Source of the DNA: a virus
IMG/VR virus record: IMGVR_UViG_3300006923_000020
Span: 1 to 64,000 of that record
Length of the DNA stretch: 64,000 nucleotides
Strand: one strand, 5' to 3'
Made by a program: the position numbers and the translations under genes. The notes under the pieces are model-generated. The model saw only the letters and a program-made list of their open reading frames with translations. It searched no databases and was not told the DNA's origin. Positions 1 through 7,939 of the stretch are shown here, piece after piece; position 1 is the stretch's first letter, and every line of letters starts with the position of its first letter.

Positions 1-549
1 CCTTGAAATAGTCATACTAACCGTTCCTAATTCCTTATCTCCCCGATGTTTTTGGACATACTCTGCAAAGCAACCCTCTTTTGTTGCATCCCAAATCTCC
101 TGATGCAACCTCTTCCTCCTTTCGCTCTCCATTGCCCAAGCAGTGAAAACCCAAAAAAACCAAAATACTGAGCAAAATATATATCCTGCAGCGGCTATGA
201 TTGGCCCATAGGATACCGATATTTGTTTTGCCCCCCAGACCCTCGGTATATTCCCTAGCAATCTTTCTCTTCGATATTCCGCAAACGATTCCTCTTTCGC
301 CTCATCCGACTCACATAGACGCCCTAGCCACAATATAAATGTCACGAGGCCAAAAAATACTGCGTTCAATACAATCAGGTTCCCTGCCCAATCCTGCTTA
401 AACCAAGACAGTGATATCGCCAGTGCTAGAAACATCACATTTAGAAAATACGATAGAAAAAGCGCTCTCCTGCCCCTCGGCGATAAAGAAACCTTAAATT
501 TCCCTCGAGGCACCTCTTTGCGAAAAACTTCTTCGTTCTCAATGCTCAT
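1..549 (-). CDS. Multi-pass membrane protein, 3' end cut by window edge
   Basis: I do not recognise the family. The minus-strand frame is open from an ATG at 547-549 to the left edge of the window (183 codons, no stop), so the C-terminus lies outside. Hydrophobic stretches occur at about residues 36-50 (FLNVMFLALAISL), 57-75 (LIVLNAVFFGLVTFILWL) and 119-140 (IIAAAGYIFCSVFWFFWVF), with charged segments between them; three or more membrane spans are likely. The ATG overlaps the stop codon of the upstream SPFH gene (ATGA), so the two are probably translationally coupled. A role with the SPFH protein at the membrane is inference from this coupling only. Confidence 0.75.
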   Translation of the reverse strand, partial: MSIENEEVFRKEVPRGKFKVSLSPRGRRALFLSYFLNVMFLALAISLSWFKQDWAGNLIVLNAVFFGLVTFILWLGRLCESDEAKEESFAEYRRERLLGNIPRVWGAKQISVSYGPIIAAAGYIFCSVFWFFWVFTAWAMESERRKRLHQEIWDATKEGCFAEYVQKHRGDKELGTVSMTISR

Positions 550-1517
550 CGTATTCTTTTCCCGCCCACACTTGTTGCGGGGCTTTTCCGCAATCTCTTT
601 TTCGACTTTCTGCGCTTTCGCCTCGTTGTCCGACTCAAATCAAAAGTAGGAAGTAATCCCCGACTATTTCCTCCTGTAATAATTACCTTGTCCCCAGGAG
701 CCACTCTCTTGTAGAGAATTTCATTATTATCTAGCTCACGCAGCCGTAAATATTTGTTCGTCAGGGCTGCCCCAATAATCTTAATTCTCTCCGATTGTGC
801 CTTTGCCTCCAAAGCAATAACCTGACGACGCAGAAGAGCAATTCGCTTCCTATTCTGCATTTTTAATAATTCTATCGCTTGTCGAGCTTTTTCCTCTTTG
901 AGCTTGATCTCCTTCTCTCTCCGGCGCTCAACCGCTCTTGTAATCACATCAGGATAATCAAAATTAGAAGCTCTCACAAAAGGAACTTCCATAGGAGTCC
1001 CCTTCAAAGCAATTCTCAACTTGTTATGTATTGCTTTTTGTATCGCCGCACGAGATTCTCTGATCTGCACAGTTTGATAACTGGAGACAACCTCTCTCGC
1101 GATAGATTTCGCTGTTGGCTTTACATATGTATTGTATAATTCTTCAAACGTAAGAACATTCTTTTTGTTCGTACCTTTTCTATTAAACACTGCCATGAGT
1201 TCTCTGCCACTCTTTGCTTTTAGACGCGCTCTGATTTTTAAAGAGAACTTGAAATTTAAATCATCTGCGCAAAGAATATTCAACTTAATTGCTCTCATTA
1301 CCTCCTTGAATTCAACAAGAACAAGCTTGTCCCATTGATACATATTGTGCTTTCCGGGTTGCAAGATTTTACCCGTTAAACCCGACCGCGTCATCACCAT
1401 GCCCAGATAACCCGGAGGTACCATTTGGCTACACTTGCACCCAGAGGCTGTAAAGCTCAAAAGGAACAAAAAAACCAAGCTCCACTTCATGAATTTTATA
1501 TTTTCTTTTCTCTTCAT
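546..1517 (-). CDS. SPFH/band-7 (prohibitin-like) lipoprotein
   Basis: This is a 323-residue SPFH/band-7 protein. The N-terminus has a basic start, a hydrophobic core and a lipobox ending TASGC (Cys at about residue 27), so membrane anchoring through a lipidated Cys is expected. The SPFH core runs from about GYLGMVMTRSGL to the FDYP motif near residue 185, followed by a long Lys/Arg/Glu-rich helix (190-250) typical of oligomerising prohibitin/stomatin relatives. The C-terminus is strongly basic (RRKRRKSKKRLRK). A Shine-Dalgarno GGGAG lies about 9 nt before the ATG. It is coupled to the downstream membrane gene. SPFH proteins scaffold membrane microdomains and appear in phages; what this one does is unknown, with superinfection exclusion or lysis timing as guesses. 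Confidence 0.8.
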   Translation of the reverse strand: MKRKENIKFMKWSLVFLFLLSFTASGCKCSQMVPPGYLGMVMTRSGLTGKILQPGKHNMYQWDKLVLVEFKEVMRAIKLNILCADDLNFKFSLKIRARLKAKSGRELMAVFNRKGTNKKNVLTFEELYNTYVKPTAKSIAREVVSSYQTVQIRESRAAIQKAIHNKLRIALKGTPMEVPFVRASNFDYPDVITRAVERRREKEIKLKEEKARQAIELLKMQNRKRIALLRRQVIALEAKAQSERIKIIGAALTNKYLRLRELDNNEILYKRVAPGDKVIITGGNSRGLLPTFDLSRTTRRKRRKSKKRLRKSPATSVGGKRIR

Positions 1518-1530
1518 CTTGCCTATCTCC

Positions 1531-1549
1531 CTAAAGATTTTAAATCTTA
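1531..1549. repeat. Inverted half-sites of the dispersed palindrome
   Basis: CTAAAGATT is followed by TAAATCTTAT, so the two arms of the genome-wide palindrome occur here in swapped order and form a small hairpin (AAGATT/AATCTT). It overlaps the TAA of the gene ending at 1547, the same position many full copies occupy. It may be a decayed or rearranged copy; chance is not excluded in AT-rich DNA. Confidence 0.3.
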
Positions 1550-1975
1550 TTTTTGTTTTTTTCTGCGATTAGCTTCCTTTAAGATTCGTTTGACCTCCTT
1601 GTCCACTTCGCTTGTTGGCTTATCCATCTTTCTGAGTAGTGGATCCTTTCTCTTAACCGCATCCTTCTTTAGTTCCGGAAGAGGAATCTCTTGGGGAGCC
1701 GACTGATTCTGTTTGTAAGTCCCATCTTCTTCCACCGAAGGACCAGGATCAACAGGTCTTATCTGCAACATCCCTATCAAGGCAACACAACCAATAAAGA
1801 TACCAACTCCCAACAGCCAAGCTCTATGCCTCGATCGTAGACGTGATACTTCATCCATCTCCGTATCAAATGCAATGAGTATGTTTTTTATGCCGTATGC
1901 AGACATAATAACCATAACAATCACCACCAACATTGTTATGAAACCTTCTATATTATTCATAAAACTATCAAGCAT
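1547..1975 (-). CDS. Two-span membrane protein
   Basis: Unrecognised 142-residue protein. Hydrophobic helices at about residues 13-30 (TMLVVIVMVIMSAYG) and 53-70 (WLLGVGIFIGCVALIGML) flank a charged loop; the C-terminal half is hydrophilic and Lys-rich (ends NRRKKQK) and is probably cytoplasmic. AGGAGAAAGG precedes the ATG. It lies just upstream of the SPFH lipoprotein and the first gene of the window, making a three-gene membrane-associated cluster transcribed leftwards. Confidence 0.65.
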   Translation of the reverse strand: MLDSFMNNIEGFITMLVVIVMVIMSAYGIKNILIAFDTEMDEVSRLRSRHRAWLLGVGIFIGCVALIGMLQIRPVDPGPSVEEDGTYKQNQSAPQEIPLPELKKDAVKRKDPLLRKMDKPTSEVDKEVKRILKEANRRKKQK

Positions 1976-2043
1976 CTACCTTTCTCCTGTTTATCTAAAA
2001 TCAACACCCATATAAACACAAAACTATAAATAATCAGAACTTT

Positions 2044-2397
2044 CTATTTTTCTGGGTGACCTTTTTTACACACATGGTCCAGAAACTGTTCAACCTCCTT
2101 ATCCGTCTTTAAGAACGTACCCAATTTTTCTTTTTCTTCAGGCAAATCACATTCTTCTAAATCATCTGGTAAAACACCAAACACCTGACGATCAAAAGCA
2201 ACGCAATTGAATTCTCCTGACACAGAGACAAGAAAGGTGCCATCTTCCATATAACCTTCGATAGTAACTCGACGGTTACTTGTTTTTAAGAGATAGAGAA
2301 TATCTGGTGGATAATCTGCAATCATCTGGATGATCTTTTTTGGACGCGTTGAAACCCAAACCCAAAAAAGATCATCCATTTCACGAACTTTAACCAT
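2044..2397 (-). CDS. Hypothetical acidic protein
   Basis: 117-residue protein of unknown function. It has a Trp-containing N-terminus (DDLFWVWVSTRPKK), a central beta-rich part (RRVTIEGYMEDGTFLVSVSG) and an acidic Glu/Lys-rich C-terminus. AAGGAT lies before the ATG. It is one of a run of small leftward genes with short spacers, consistent with an accessory operon. No membrane segments or known motifs are visible. Confidence 0.55.
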   Translation of the reverse strand: MVKVREMDDLFWVWVSTRPKKIIQMIADYPPDILYLLKTSNRRVTIEGYMEDGTFLVSVSGEFNCVAFDRQVFGVLPDDLEECDLPEEKEKLGTFLKTDKEVEQFLDHVCKKGHPEK

Positions 2398-2414
2398 CTT
2401 TTAACATCCTTTTT

Positions 2415-3086
2415 TTACCAATACGCAAGTGGATTCTTATGGTCTGGATAATTTTCAGATAACCAAGTTTTCAACTCTTTATCCTCTCTATTCCGCGCAA
2501 CCCATATCTTCTCACCCGAATCAACAATCGTATTCTTCGATGTTTCAGGCATCCTATGTATCTCTACCCCTGCAGGTTCCCCCGGAATTCCTCTATCCAT
2601 AACACGCAAAAAAGAACGATCCATCCGCAATTCTTCTTCTACACTTTCATCGTCATAGTCTGGATAACATCTTTCCGATCCATACCTCTGGCTGAGAGAT
2701 ATGTGCGCGGATCTATCGTAAAAAGCTGCTTTGTAGAATATCATGGCTCTCCTTCGTCCATGTTCATCTAATAAATACGACCAATAAGAATTACCTTCCA
2801 TTGCTTCCTTTGACCAACCATCCGGAAATTCCACCTCAATAAATAAATCATCAGAACGATCACTGAAAACAAACCCCAAACTCTCGAAATGTTTTCTCGA
2901 GCTACCATAGAGATGTTTCTTGGGCAATGTCTGCATTCTTGCCTGTTGTCTTTGTCCTCGTGACTCTTGTGCCTCTATTCCTCCCTCTGTTGTCACGGCT
3001 ATAATGTTTTCCACATCCTCCCCGGTTCTAGCTCCTGCTAATAAAAAATGCAAAGCTTGCGGAGTTACTTCTTTTTTCATCTTCAT
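2415..3086 (-). CDS. Hypothetical protein
   Basis: 223 residues, family not recognised. The N-terminal part (to about residue 55) is Gln/Arg-rich; the middle contains many aromatic residues (SYWSYLLDEHGRRRAMIFYKAAFYDRSAHISL), suggesting a compact alpha/beta fold. The C-terminal WLSENYPDHKNPLAYW recalls the WLERNFPEYK and WLLDTFPEFQ tails of the two neighbouring GIY-YIG proteins. This could mark a shared C-terminal segment, but it is short and may be coincidental. Confidence 0.55.
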   Translation of the reverse strand: MKMKKEVTPQALHFLLAGARTGEDVENIIAVTTEGGIEAQESRGQRQQARMQTLPKKHLYGSSRKHFESLGFVFSDRSDDLFIEVEFPDGWSKEAMEGNSYWSYLLDEHGRRRAMIFYKAAFYDRSAHISLSQRYGSERCYPDYDDESVEEELRMDRSFLRVMDRGIPGEPAGVEIHRMPETSKNTIVDSGEKIWVARNREDKELKTWLSENYPDHKNPLAYW

Positions 3087-3137
3087 TTTTCTATATCCTT
3101 ATGTTCACTATTGGAAAAGACCACATAGATTAATGGC

Positions 3138-3560
3138 TTACTTCTCACCTTCCTTAAACCATTCACCTTCTCTGTGCCATTCACCCCCAGCCCAACCACT
3201 AGCCCTACCACCATCCCAAATAGTGGAAACTCCATGACAGCGGCATGGCTTTGTCTTCTCTTTCAACATCCTCCCAACCCAACCACACTTTTTACACTTA
3301 CCTGTAACGATATCTGATGGAGGTCTGTAACCTGGGGATGGCCCTATAGATAACATGCTAGGACCATATCCCCCCGCCCAATCTCCACGCATAACCCCCA
3401 CTGCATCACCTGTCCCCAACAACTCTGCAACATCATGAGCCAACGCCAACTCCTGTTCAAAGGAACGATTGTGGTCTTCTTCCAGGAAATCCATCTCTTG
3501 CTCCATTGCTTGGCGCATGGTCTCTTCGGTTAGCGACTCTATCTCATCCAGTTTTCCCAT
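3138..3560 (-). CDS. Small protein with Cys-rich ribbon
   Basis: 140 residues. The N-terminal half is acidic and helical. The C-terminal half contains GKCKKCGWVGRM followed by CRCHG, a CxxC...CxC(H) arrangement that could bind zinc, then a Gly/Trp-rich tail. AGGAG and GAGG sequences precede the ATG. It sits directly upstream of a zinc-finger/GIY-YIG gene. A nucleic-acid-binding role is plausible but not shown. Confidence 0.55.
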   Translation of the reverse strand: MGKLDEIESLTEETMRQAMEQEMDFLEEDHNRSFEQELALAHDVAELLGTGDAVGVMRGDWAGGYGPSMLSIGPSPGYRPPSDIVTGKCKKCGWVGRMLKEKTKPCRCHGVSTIWDGGRASGWAGGEWHREGEWFKEGEK

Positions 3561-3562
3561 AA

Positions 3563-4372
3563 CTACCTCATACTCCTCCTTCTACCAGGAGGGTCCGGAA
3601 CCAAACCAGAAAAAATCGAATATTTATATTCTGGAAAATTTCTCTCCAACCAATCATTCACGTCTTGGTATCTAAACCACTCTCCATGAGACCGACAAAA
3701 TGCAAGATCATCATGTACCTTCTTCTCCGACCAACCCCTGGCCATATGAGGAAACATGAACAATAAACTAAGCTTCGCAGGACTATTGGTGCGCAAACTC
3801 GATAATCGGGACTTCATGCCTCGAGACCTTCCTATTTTGATACGCCCTATACCCTCCGCAAGAACAAAATACACCTGCGAACCATAGCACCGTCCCAAAA
3901 CTCTTGTTTCTGAAGTAATATCAAGAGAACTACGATAAGATTGATCATAAAACCAACGCCCTCCAATATTCACAACTGCTGGTTTGGGATGTCTATATTG
4001 GCTTCGCACTACATACTCAACCCCATAGCCACAACTGCTCCTCGGACAAGCAACACAGCACCATGTGTATATGTGTTGTTTGCTTGCAACCATCAATGTT
4101 GAATGTCCGTGCATATCCTTTCTTATTGGACAAGCACATCCACCACAAGCTCTGATTGTTGGAGATGTATGGAGACTCGGTATCTCTGGTACCCAAGTCT
4201 CATCGTTTCCTAAACTGTCCTTAACAGTGAAGCTTTCCCCGGGATTCAATAAAGGAGGAATATCTACATACTCCCCACGATGATTGATCTTGAAAAAACC
4301 CAAAGGATTTTCCTCGATTGATTCCGTTTTTATTTTTGGTTCAACCGGAACAATCTCTTCTACCTCAACCAT
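3563..4372 (-). CDS. Zinc-finger plus GIY-YIG (Mug113/T5orf172-like) protein
   Basis: The C-terminal third carries the pattern of the Mug113/T5orf172 branch of GIY-YIG nucleases: VYFVLAEGIGRIKIGRS, then a basic segment (MKSRLSSLRTNSP), then the SEKKVHDDL...HGEWF block containing the Glu/His residues typical of this group. Upstream are CxxCxC and CCxxC clusters (ACGGCACP; TWCCVACP) likely to bind zinc. An in-frame start at 4414 is possible, but it would overlap the upstream gene by 40 nt; the ATG at 4372, 2 nt past that gene's TAG, fits better. It is a paralogue of the next gene upstream. Such proteins are often free-standing mobile endonucleases in phages; activity here is inferred. Confidence 0.7.
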   Translation of the reverse strand: MVEVEEIVPVEPKIKTESIEENPLGFFKINHRGEYVDIPPLLNPGESFTVKDSLGNDETWVPEIPSLHTSPTIRACGGCACPIRKDMHGHSTLMVASKQHIYTWCCVACPRSSCGYGVEYVVRSQYRHPKPAVVNIGGRWFYDQSYRSSLDITSETRVLGRCYGSQVYFVLAEGIGRIKIGRSRGMKSRLSSLRTNSPAKLSLLFMFPHMARGWSEKKVHDDLAFCRSHGEWFRYQDVNDWLERNFPEYKYSIFSGLVPDPPGRRRSMR

Positions 4373-4374
4373 AT

Positions 4375-5148
4375 CTATATTCTCAACCCAGACATCTTGG
4401 ACATAACCGCACATTGAAACTCAGGAAATGTATCCAGTAACCATTCAAATGCAGCATTACTTTCAAACCACTCACCATGACTACGATGAACAACCAACTC
4501 TTTGTGGATCTTCTTTTCTGTCCATCCCCGCATCCCCTCCATGAAAGAAAAAACGAGGAACAATGGTGTCGGTGAGTCACCTCGTAAAGAACCCAAGCGT
4601 TGATACAATCTAGAACTTCTGCCTATTTTCACTCTCTCGCACTCTTTCGATAAAATAAAGTAAACATGCTCCCCATGTAGGGATTTACAAAGGAGCCTTT
4701 CTCTATCCCTTAGAATCCCATCTCGAAACATACGAGAACTAAGCTTCTCTTCCTTTCCCCAAACATAAAAATTCTTTTCCTCTCCAGAACAAACATACGA
4801 CCTACAAGCTGTACTGCAGCGCATCCAGTATTGGTTCCTATGCACAAACCACAGAACTCTGCTTTCTATGGCCTGCTCCCACAACAATGCTGTGCAACTA
4901 GGACATCTATCCGGAACAGGATCCCCGCTGTAAACAGGTGCGTCTGCAATAATCTCATGCTTTCCTATTTTGATAACACCTCCCACAGGTATTATCTCTT
5001 CTGTCTGCGGAAAGCTAATAGTATCCACATGTGCGATGCTTTTATCTGAAGTTCCTCCCAAGTCTCTAGATAAACGATGTGGTGCACAACCTATTCGCGA
5101 CTCTCGAGAAAGATGGCGACGAACTATCCCATTGAATAAGTAACTCAA
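4375..5148 (-). CDS. Zinc-finger plus GIY-YIG (Mug113/T5orf172-like) protein, paralogue 2
   Basis: 257 residues with the same architecture as its downstream neighbour: a CPSC...CSTAC...C zinc-type cluster in the middle, then HVYFILSKECERVKIGRSS, RLYQRLGSLRGDSP and TEKKIHKELVVHRSHGEWF. The start is odd: the only long-frame candidate is TTG at 5148, overlapping the upstream stop as TTGA, so it is probably translated by coupling. The two adjacent divergent copies suggest an old tandem duplication. Nuclease activity is expected from the family but untested. Confidence 0.68.
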   Translation of the reverse strand: MSYLFNGIVRRHLSRESRIGCAPHRLSRDLGGTSDKSIAHVDTISFPQTEEIIPVGGVIKIGKHEIIADAPVYSGDPVPDRCPSCTALLWEQAIESRVLWFVHRNQYWMRCSTACRSYVCSGEEKNFYVWGKEEKLSSRMFRDGILRDRERLLCKSLHGEHVYFILSKECERVKIGRSSRLYQRLGSLRGDSPTPLFLVFSFMEGMRGWTEKKIHKELVVHRSHGEWFESNAAFEWLLDTFPEFQCAVMSKMSGLRI

Positions 5149-5438
5149 GACCCCGATGCTTCTAAATTGGTAAACGTCCTCTCCAAGATTTCAAAAGACC
5201 TCCAAATCTCCAACTCATCCTCAGTTAAAGGCTTTAGTTTTTCGGCAGGAAAAGATAGATCCATGATTCTCCGGTGTGCCCACACTAAAACTTCTCCCCC
5301 CTCCTCGCTAACACATACATCAAAGCCAGGATTTACTTCGTCTTTCCATGCCGACCTTAAAGCATGTATTACCTGCACCGGAGAAGTTGTAACATTCACA
5401 AACTCAGGAACTTTTTTAGCCGTAAGTCTAATCTCCAT
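5145..5438 (-). CDS. Hypothetical small protein
   Basis: About 97 residues from the ATG at 5438; a GTG at 5450 is in frame but lies inside the apparent Shine-Dalgarno (GTGGAGAAAGAG), so ATG is preferred. The protein is mixed alpha/beta with no recognisable motif. The 21-bp palindrome lies only 17 nt upstream of this start. Its stop overlaps the start of the GIY-YIG paralogue, so both are likely read from one mRNA. Confidence 0.55.
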   Translation of the reverse strand: MEIRLTAKKVPEFVNVTTSPVQVIHALRSAWKDEVNPGFDVCVSEEGGEVLVWAHRRIMDLSFPAEKLKPLTEDELEIWRSFEILERTFTNLEASGS

Positions 5439-5455
5439 CTCTTTCTCCACTTATA

Positions 5456-5476
5456 AATCTTTAGAGTCTAAAGATT
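5456..5476. repeat. Dispersed 21-bp palindrome (perfect, G centre)
   Basis: Two perfect 10-bp arms (AATCTTTAGA) around a central G. It abuts the stop codon of the upstream gene (TAA at 5477-5479) and leaves 17 nt, containing the Shine-Dalgarno, to the next ATG. This spacing is typical of the family in this window. Confidence 0.9.
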
Positions 5477-6202
5477 TTACAAATTCAGTTTCGAGTAAAT
5501 ATTCTCCAAGTCATCCGCAATGTACCCACTCGCTTCGTCATCTTCTTCGCGTAAATCTGTAACTCGGGAATCCAACAACTCACGTAACAAATCGCGCTCT
5601 CGTCCCGTTAGCAGATCAAACTGAAGTTCTTTGATAGAACCAATCATTAATCGAGAATAGGAAAACCACAGCTTTTTCTCTGATTGAGTTAGCTCCCTAA
5701 AGTGTCGAGTATCCTCTAACTCTTCCCCTAATGCTTCCTGATAAGCTTCCACCCAATTATTCTGCAGTAGACGAGCTATTCGATACTTCTGAGACTCAAT
5801 AATGAAATCCAAACGATCGGGATTCTCCAATACAAATCTGTGATCCTTTGGAAAATTCTCTCGAGGAGGCATATCCGACAAAGGATGATTGCCTCGCTCA
5901 TCCACAAGCCCACAAACATCACATTCATGAACAGTGCTTGCATGAACAGTGCTTGCAGGTCTTAAATTTATATCGTGTCTCGTGCAAAGCATTGCTCCAC
6001 GAGGGCACTCTCTACAAGGATAGGGAGATTGGACCGAACTATACCTCTTCGGATCAGACGTCTCTCCGGTATTACCATCATCCACATGCCGCAGAAGCTC
6101 AGATTTCCCACCCCCACCACAACTACTACACACCCCCGTCATAATAACGTTATCTGATGTCCGTTTCTCAAAGCCACACTCGCACTTGAAAATATTACTC
6201 AC
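5477..6202 (-). CDS. Cys-rich hypothetical protein
   Basis: About 241 residues from GTG at 6202, chosen because GGAGG lies 5 nt upstream; a GTG at 6214 is also in frame. Several CxxC/CxC pairs (KCECG, CSSCG, CRECP, CDVCG) indicate one or two zinc-binding modules in the N-terminal half; the C-terminal half is helical and acidic. A 15-bp tandem duplication gives the repeated peptide ASTVH ASTVH. Function unknown; protein or nucleic-acid binding is the obvious guess. Confidence 0.6.
   Translation of the reverse strand: MSNIFKCECGFEKRTSDNVIMTGVCSSCGGGGKSELLRHVDDGNTGETSDPKRYSSVQSPYPCRECPRGAMLCTRHDINLRPASTVHASTVHECDVCGLVDERGNHPLSDMPPRENFPKDHRFVLENPDRLDFIIESQKYRIARLLQNNWVEAYQEALGEELEDTRHFRELTQSEKKLWFSYSRLMIGSIKELQFDLLTGRERDLLRELLDSRVTDLREEDDEASGYIADDLENIYSKLNL
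5926..5955. repeat. 15-bp tandem duplication inside a gene
   Basis: CATGAACAGTGCTTG occurs twice back to back, keeping the reading frame and adding ASTVH to the protein. It looks like a recent replication-slippage event. Confidence 0.85.
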
Positions 6203-6213
6203 AGAAACCTCCA

Positions 6214-6423
6214 CTACTCACTTACTTGGCGTTCAATGGAATAAATCACACTGTCATCCCTTCTCTCTCCACTCGGAACACCACACTCCATTGAACAAGA
6301 ATGACCACCCCCTCCCGTCGCCCAATCTCGTCGCAAACCTTCTCGAATTTTCTCCGCACGCTCTGCTGGAGTCAAGGCATACCAAGGCTCTAATAACTCT
6401 TCCATAATCATTCTTCTGCTCAT
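6214..6423 (-). CDS. Small hypothetical protein
   Basis: 69 residues, with a helical N-terminus (EELLEPWYALTPAERAEKIREGLRRDW) and a GGGGHSCSMECG segment. GGTGAG precedes the ATG. It ends just before the Cys-rich gene downstream. Function unknown. Confidence 0.5.
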   Translation of the reverse strand: MSRRMIMEELLEPWYALTPAERAEKIREGLRRDWATGGGGHSCSMECGVPSGERRDDSVIYSIERQVSE

Positions 6424-6431
6424 CTACTCAC

Positions 6432-6887
6432 CTATCCTGGCCAAAGTTCACTTACACGAACACTGAAGTTGTCCTTGTCCAATTCTACCGTCGTAAAATC
6501 ATTTCCAAATGGATACCCTTCTCCACCTTCCTTTAAACCCCGCAACCATTCCATGAACTCAGCCTTCCCACCAGGATTCTCAAAGCGAAAAAAGACTGTA
6601 TCTCCTTCTCTCACATGTTCTTCTGCTAAGCTCTCCTGAACATCCAAAAGAAGATCCGGATCACGAGATCCAATTGCCAACAAAAGCTTTCGCCGATACT
6701 CCAATCGATGCACAACATTATCTAAATGAAAATATTCCCTCGTATCCATCGAAAGTTTTAAACAGTTAGTCACATCCTCAAGTGTGTCTATACCTTCTTG
6801 CAGTGCCTCTTCTACATCCTCGAGAACACTCTCACCCTCCAGTAATGAAGAAACTAATCTTTGCAACTCTTCAAAATTCTCCTTCAC
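6432..6887 (-). CDS. Hypothetical acidic helical protein
   Basis: About 151 residues from GTG at 6887, 7 nt after AAGGAG; an in-frame TTG lies at 6893. Long acidic helices fill the N-terminal 100 residues, then a beta-containing C-terminal part (DTVFFRFENPGG...FSVRVSELWPG). No recognised family. Confidence 0.55.
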   Translation of the reverse strand: MKENFEELQRLVSSLLEGESVLEDVEEALQEGIDTLEDVTNCLKLSMDTREYFHLDNVVHRLEYRRKLLLAIGSRDPDLLLDVQESLAEEHVREGDTVFFRFENPGGKAEFMEWLRGLKEGGEGYPFGNDFTTVELDKDNFSVRVSELWPG

Positions 6888-6939
6888 AACCAAACTCCTT
6901 TTAACTTATCCAGATCAATAATTAATATCAAAAAAACAA

Positions 6940-7314
6940 CTACTTCATAAAAGAAACTACTATCCAGAAAAGAACCGCAATAATAGACCAAAACAATCTC
7001 AAAAGAAGAGAAACACCGGTTCCATCCAACCATCCGCCATAAGTTACGTACATTTTTGCTTTTGGCACATTTAGAGAATCTAACCACAAATACAAAACCC
7101 AACCCGAAAACACCAGATTTACAGTCACTAATGTTGTCTTAGCATTTACCCCTCCAAACTTTGCTAAGGAAACAAGGCCCATGAGTGACAAAACAACACC
7201 ACCACCCAATAATCCGAAAAAAGCTCTTATCGAAAGATTCCTCCCCGTCCAGCCCCAGTACACCATTCCAACACCCAACACTAAAACAATACAAGACATC
7301 GTCTGATGTTCCAT
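6940..7314 (-). CDS. Four-span membrane protein
   Basis: 124 residues with about four hydrophobic helices: 8-22, 31-50, 62-77 and 102-121 (ending LLLRLFWSIIAVLFWIVVSF). Charged residues are few and lie between the helices. The start lies 2 nt after the stop of the CYTH relic, so coupling is likely. Function unknown. Confidence 0.65.
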   Translation of the reverse strand: MEHQTMSCIVLVLGVGMVYWGWTGRNLSIRAFFGLLGGGVVLSLMGLVSLAKFGGVNAKTTLVTVNLVFSGWVLYLWLDSLNVPKAKMYVTYGGWLDGTGVSLLLRLFWSIIAVLFWIVVSFMK

Positions 7315-7316
7315 CC

Positions 7317-7606
7317 CTACTTACCCCTATCTTCTTTAAAGAAAGACATTTTTTTCCTTCTTGACCACACCAACCATGGCTTCTTACTTAAAGCGTAGTT
7401 TGAAAAGTCATGATCATCCGTTATCTCGCAAACCAACTGCAATGGGCACTGTGGAAGAGTTGTTTCAATAGTCGGAAGCTCCACCTCCACTATGAAAAGA
7501 CCTGTGTTTGCCCCCAAAAACTCATCCAACTCCCACAAAAACTCTTCACCGTCTTCGTTGATGCTCCTAAAGCCGTAACGAACCTTCTCTCTATCTCAAC
7601 ACCCAT
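7317..7606 (-). pseudogene. CYTH-domain gene with internal deletion and frameshift
   Basis: The ATG at 7606 opens MGVEIERRF, the EIERRF signature that begins CYTH-domain proteins (adenylate cyclase IV/triphosphatase superfamily). At about 7580 the homology moves to another frame: RYGFRSINEDGEEFLWELDEF then GANTGLFIVEVELP and EITDDHDFSNYAL, which is the C-terminal part of the same fold. A normal domain has roughly 100 residues between these parts, so the core (most of the beta-tunnel ligands) is missing and the ends are out of frame. The first frame stops after about 38 codons; the second is open to 7317. I read it as a decayed gene; a short expressed remnant is possible. Confidence 0.6.
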
Positions 7607-7618
7607 ATCCCACCACCC

Positions 7619-7939
7619 CTATCCGTAACGTTGTTCATCTAAAAGATCTTCAAAACAGTCAACCAAACTATCTAATCCAGCAGTCCACGCTTCTTTTACT
7701 TTTCTATGCCCACCCGAACCAAACATCGCAGTCAGTCCCATACTCTCTCTCAAGGACCCAAATAACTCCTGCAACGCAATCATCTTCTCATCTACTACAC
7801 GATCCCACTCCTCCCCAAAATTCTCTCGAATCTCTCCCCACAACACACCCACATGAAAAATGAATGCACCATCCTTATCTGGCTCACCCAATAAAGATAA
7901 AATTTGTTCAAGACTATTTTCCAAACTCACCGTATCCAT
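7619..7939 (-). CDS. Hypothetical acidic helical protein
   Basis: 106 residues, mostly helical and acidic (SLENSLEQILSLLGE... LDSLVDCFEDLLDEQ). AGGAG precedes the ATG. It is the first gene of the leftward accessory cluster, about 70 nt downstream of a palindrome copy, so transcription probably starts in the large divergent region. Function unknown. Confidence 0.55.
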   Translation of the reverse strand: MDTVSLENSLEQILSLLGEPDKDGAFIFHVGVLWGEIRENFGEEWDRVVDEKMIALQELFGSLRESMGLTAMFGSGGHRKVKEAWTAGLDSLVDCFEDLLDEQRYG

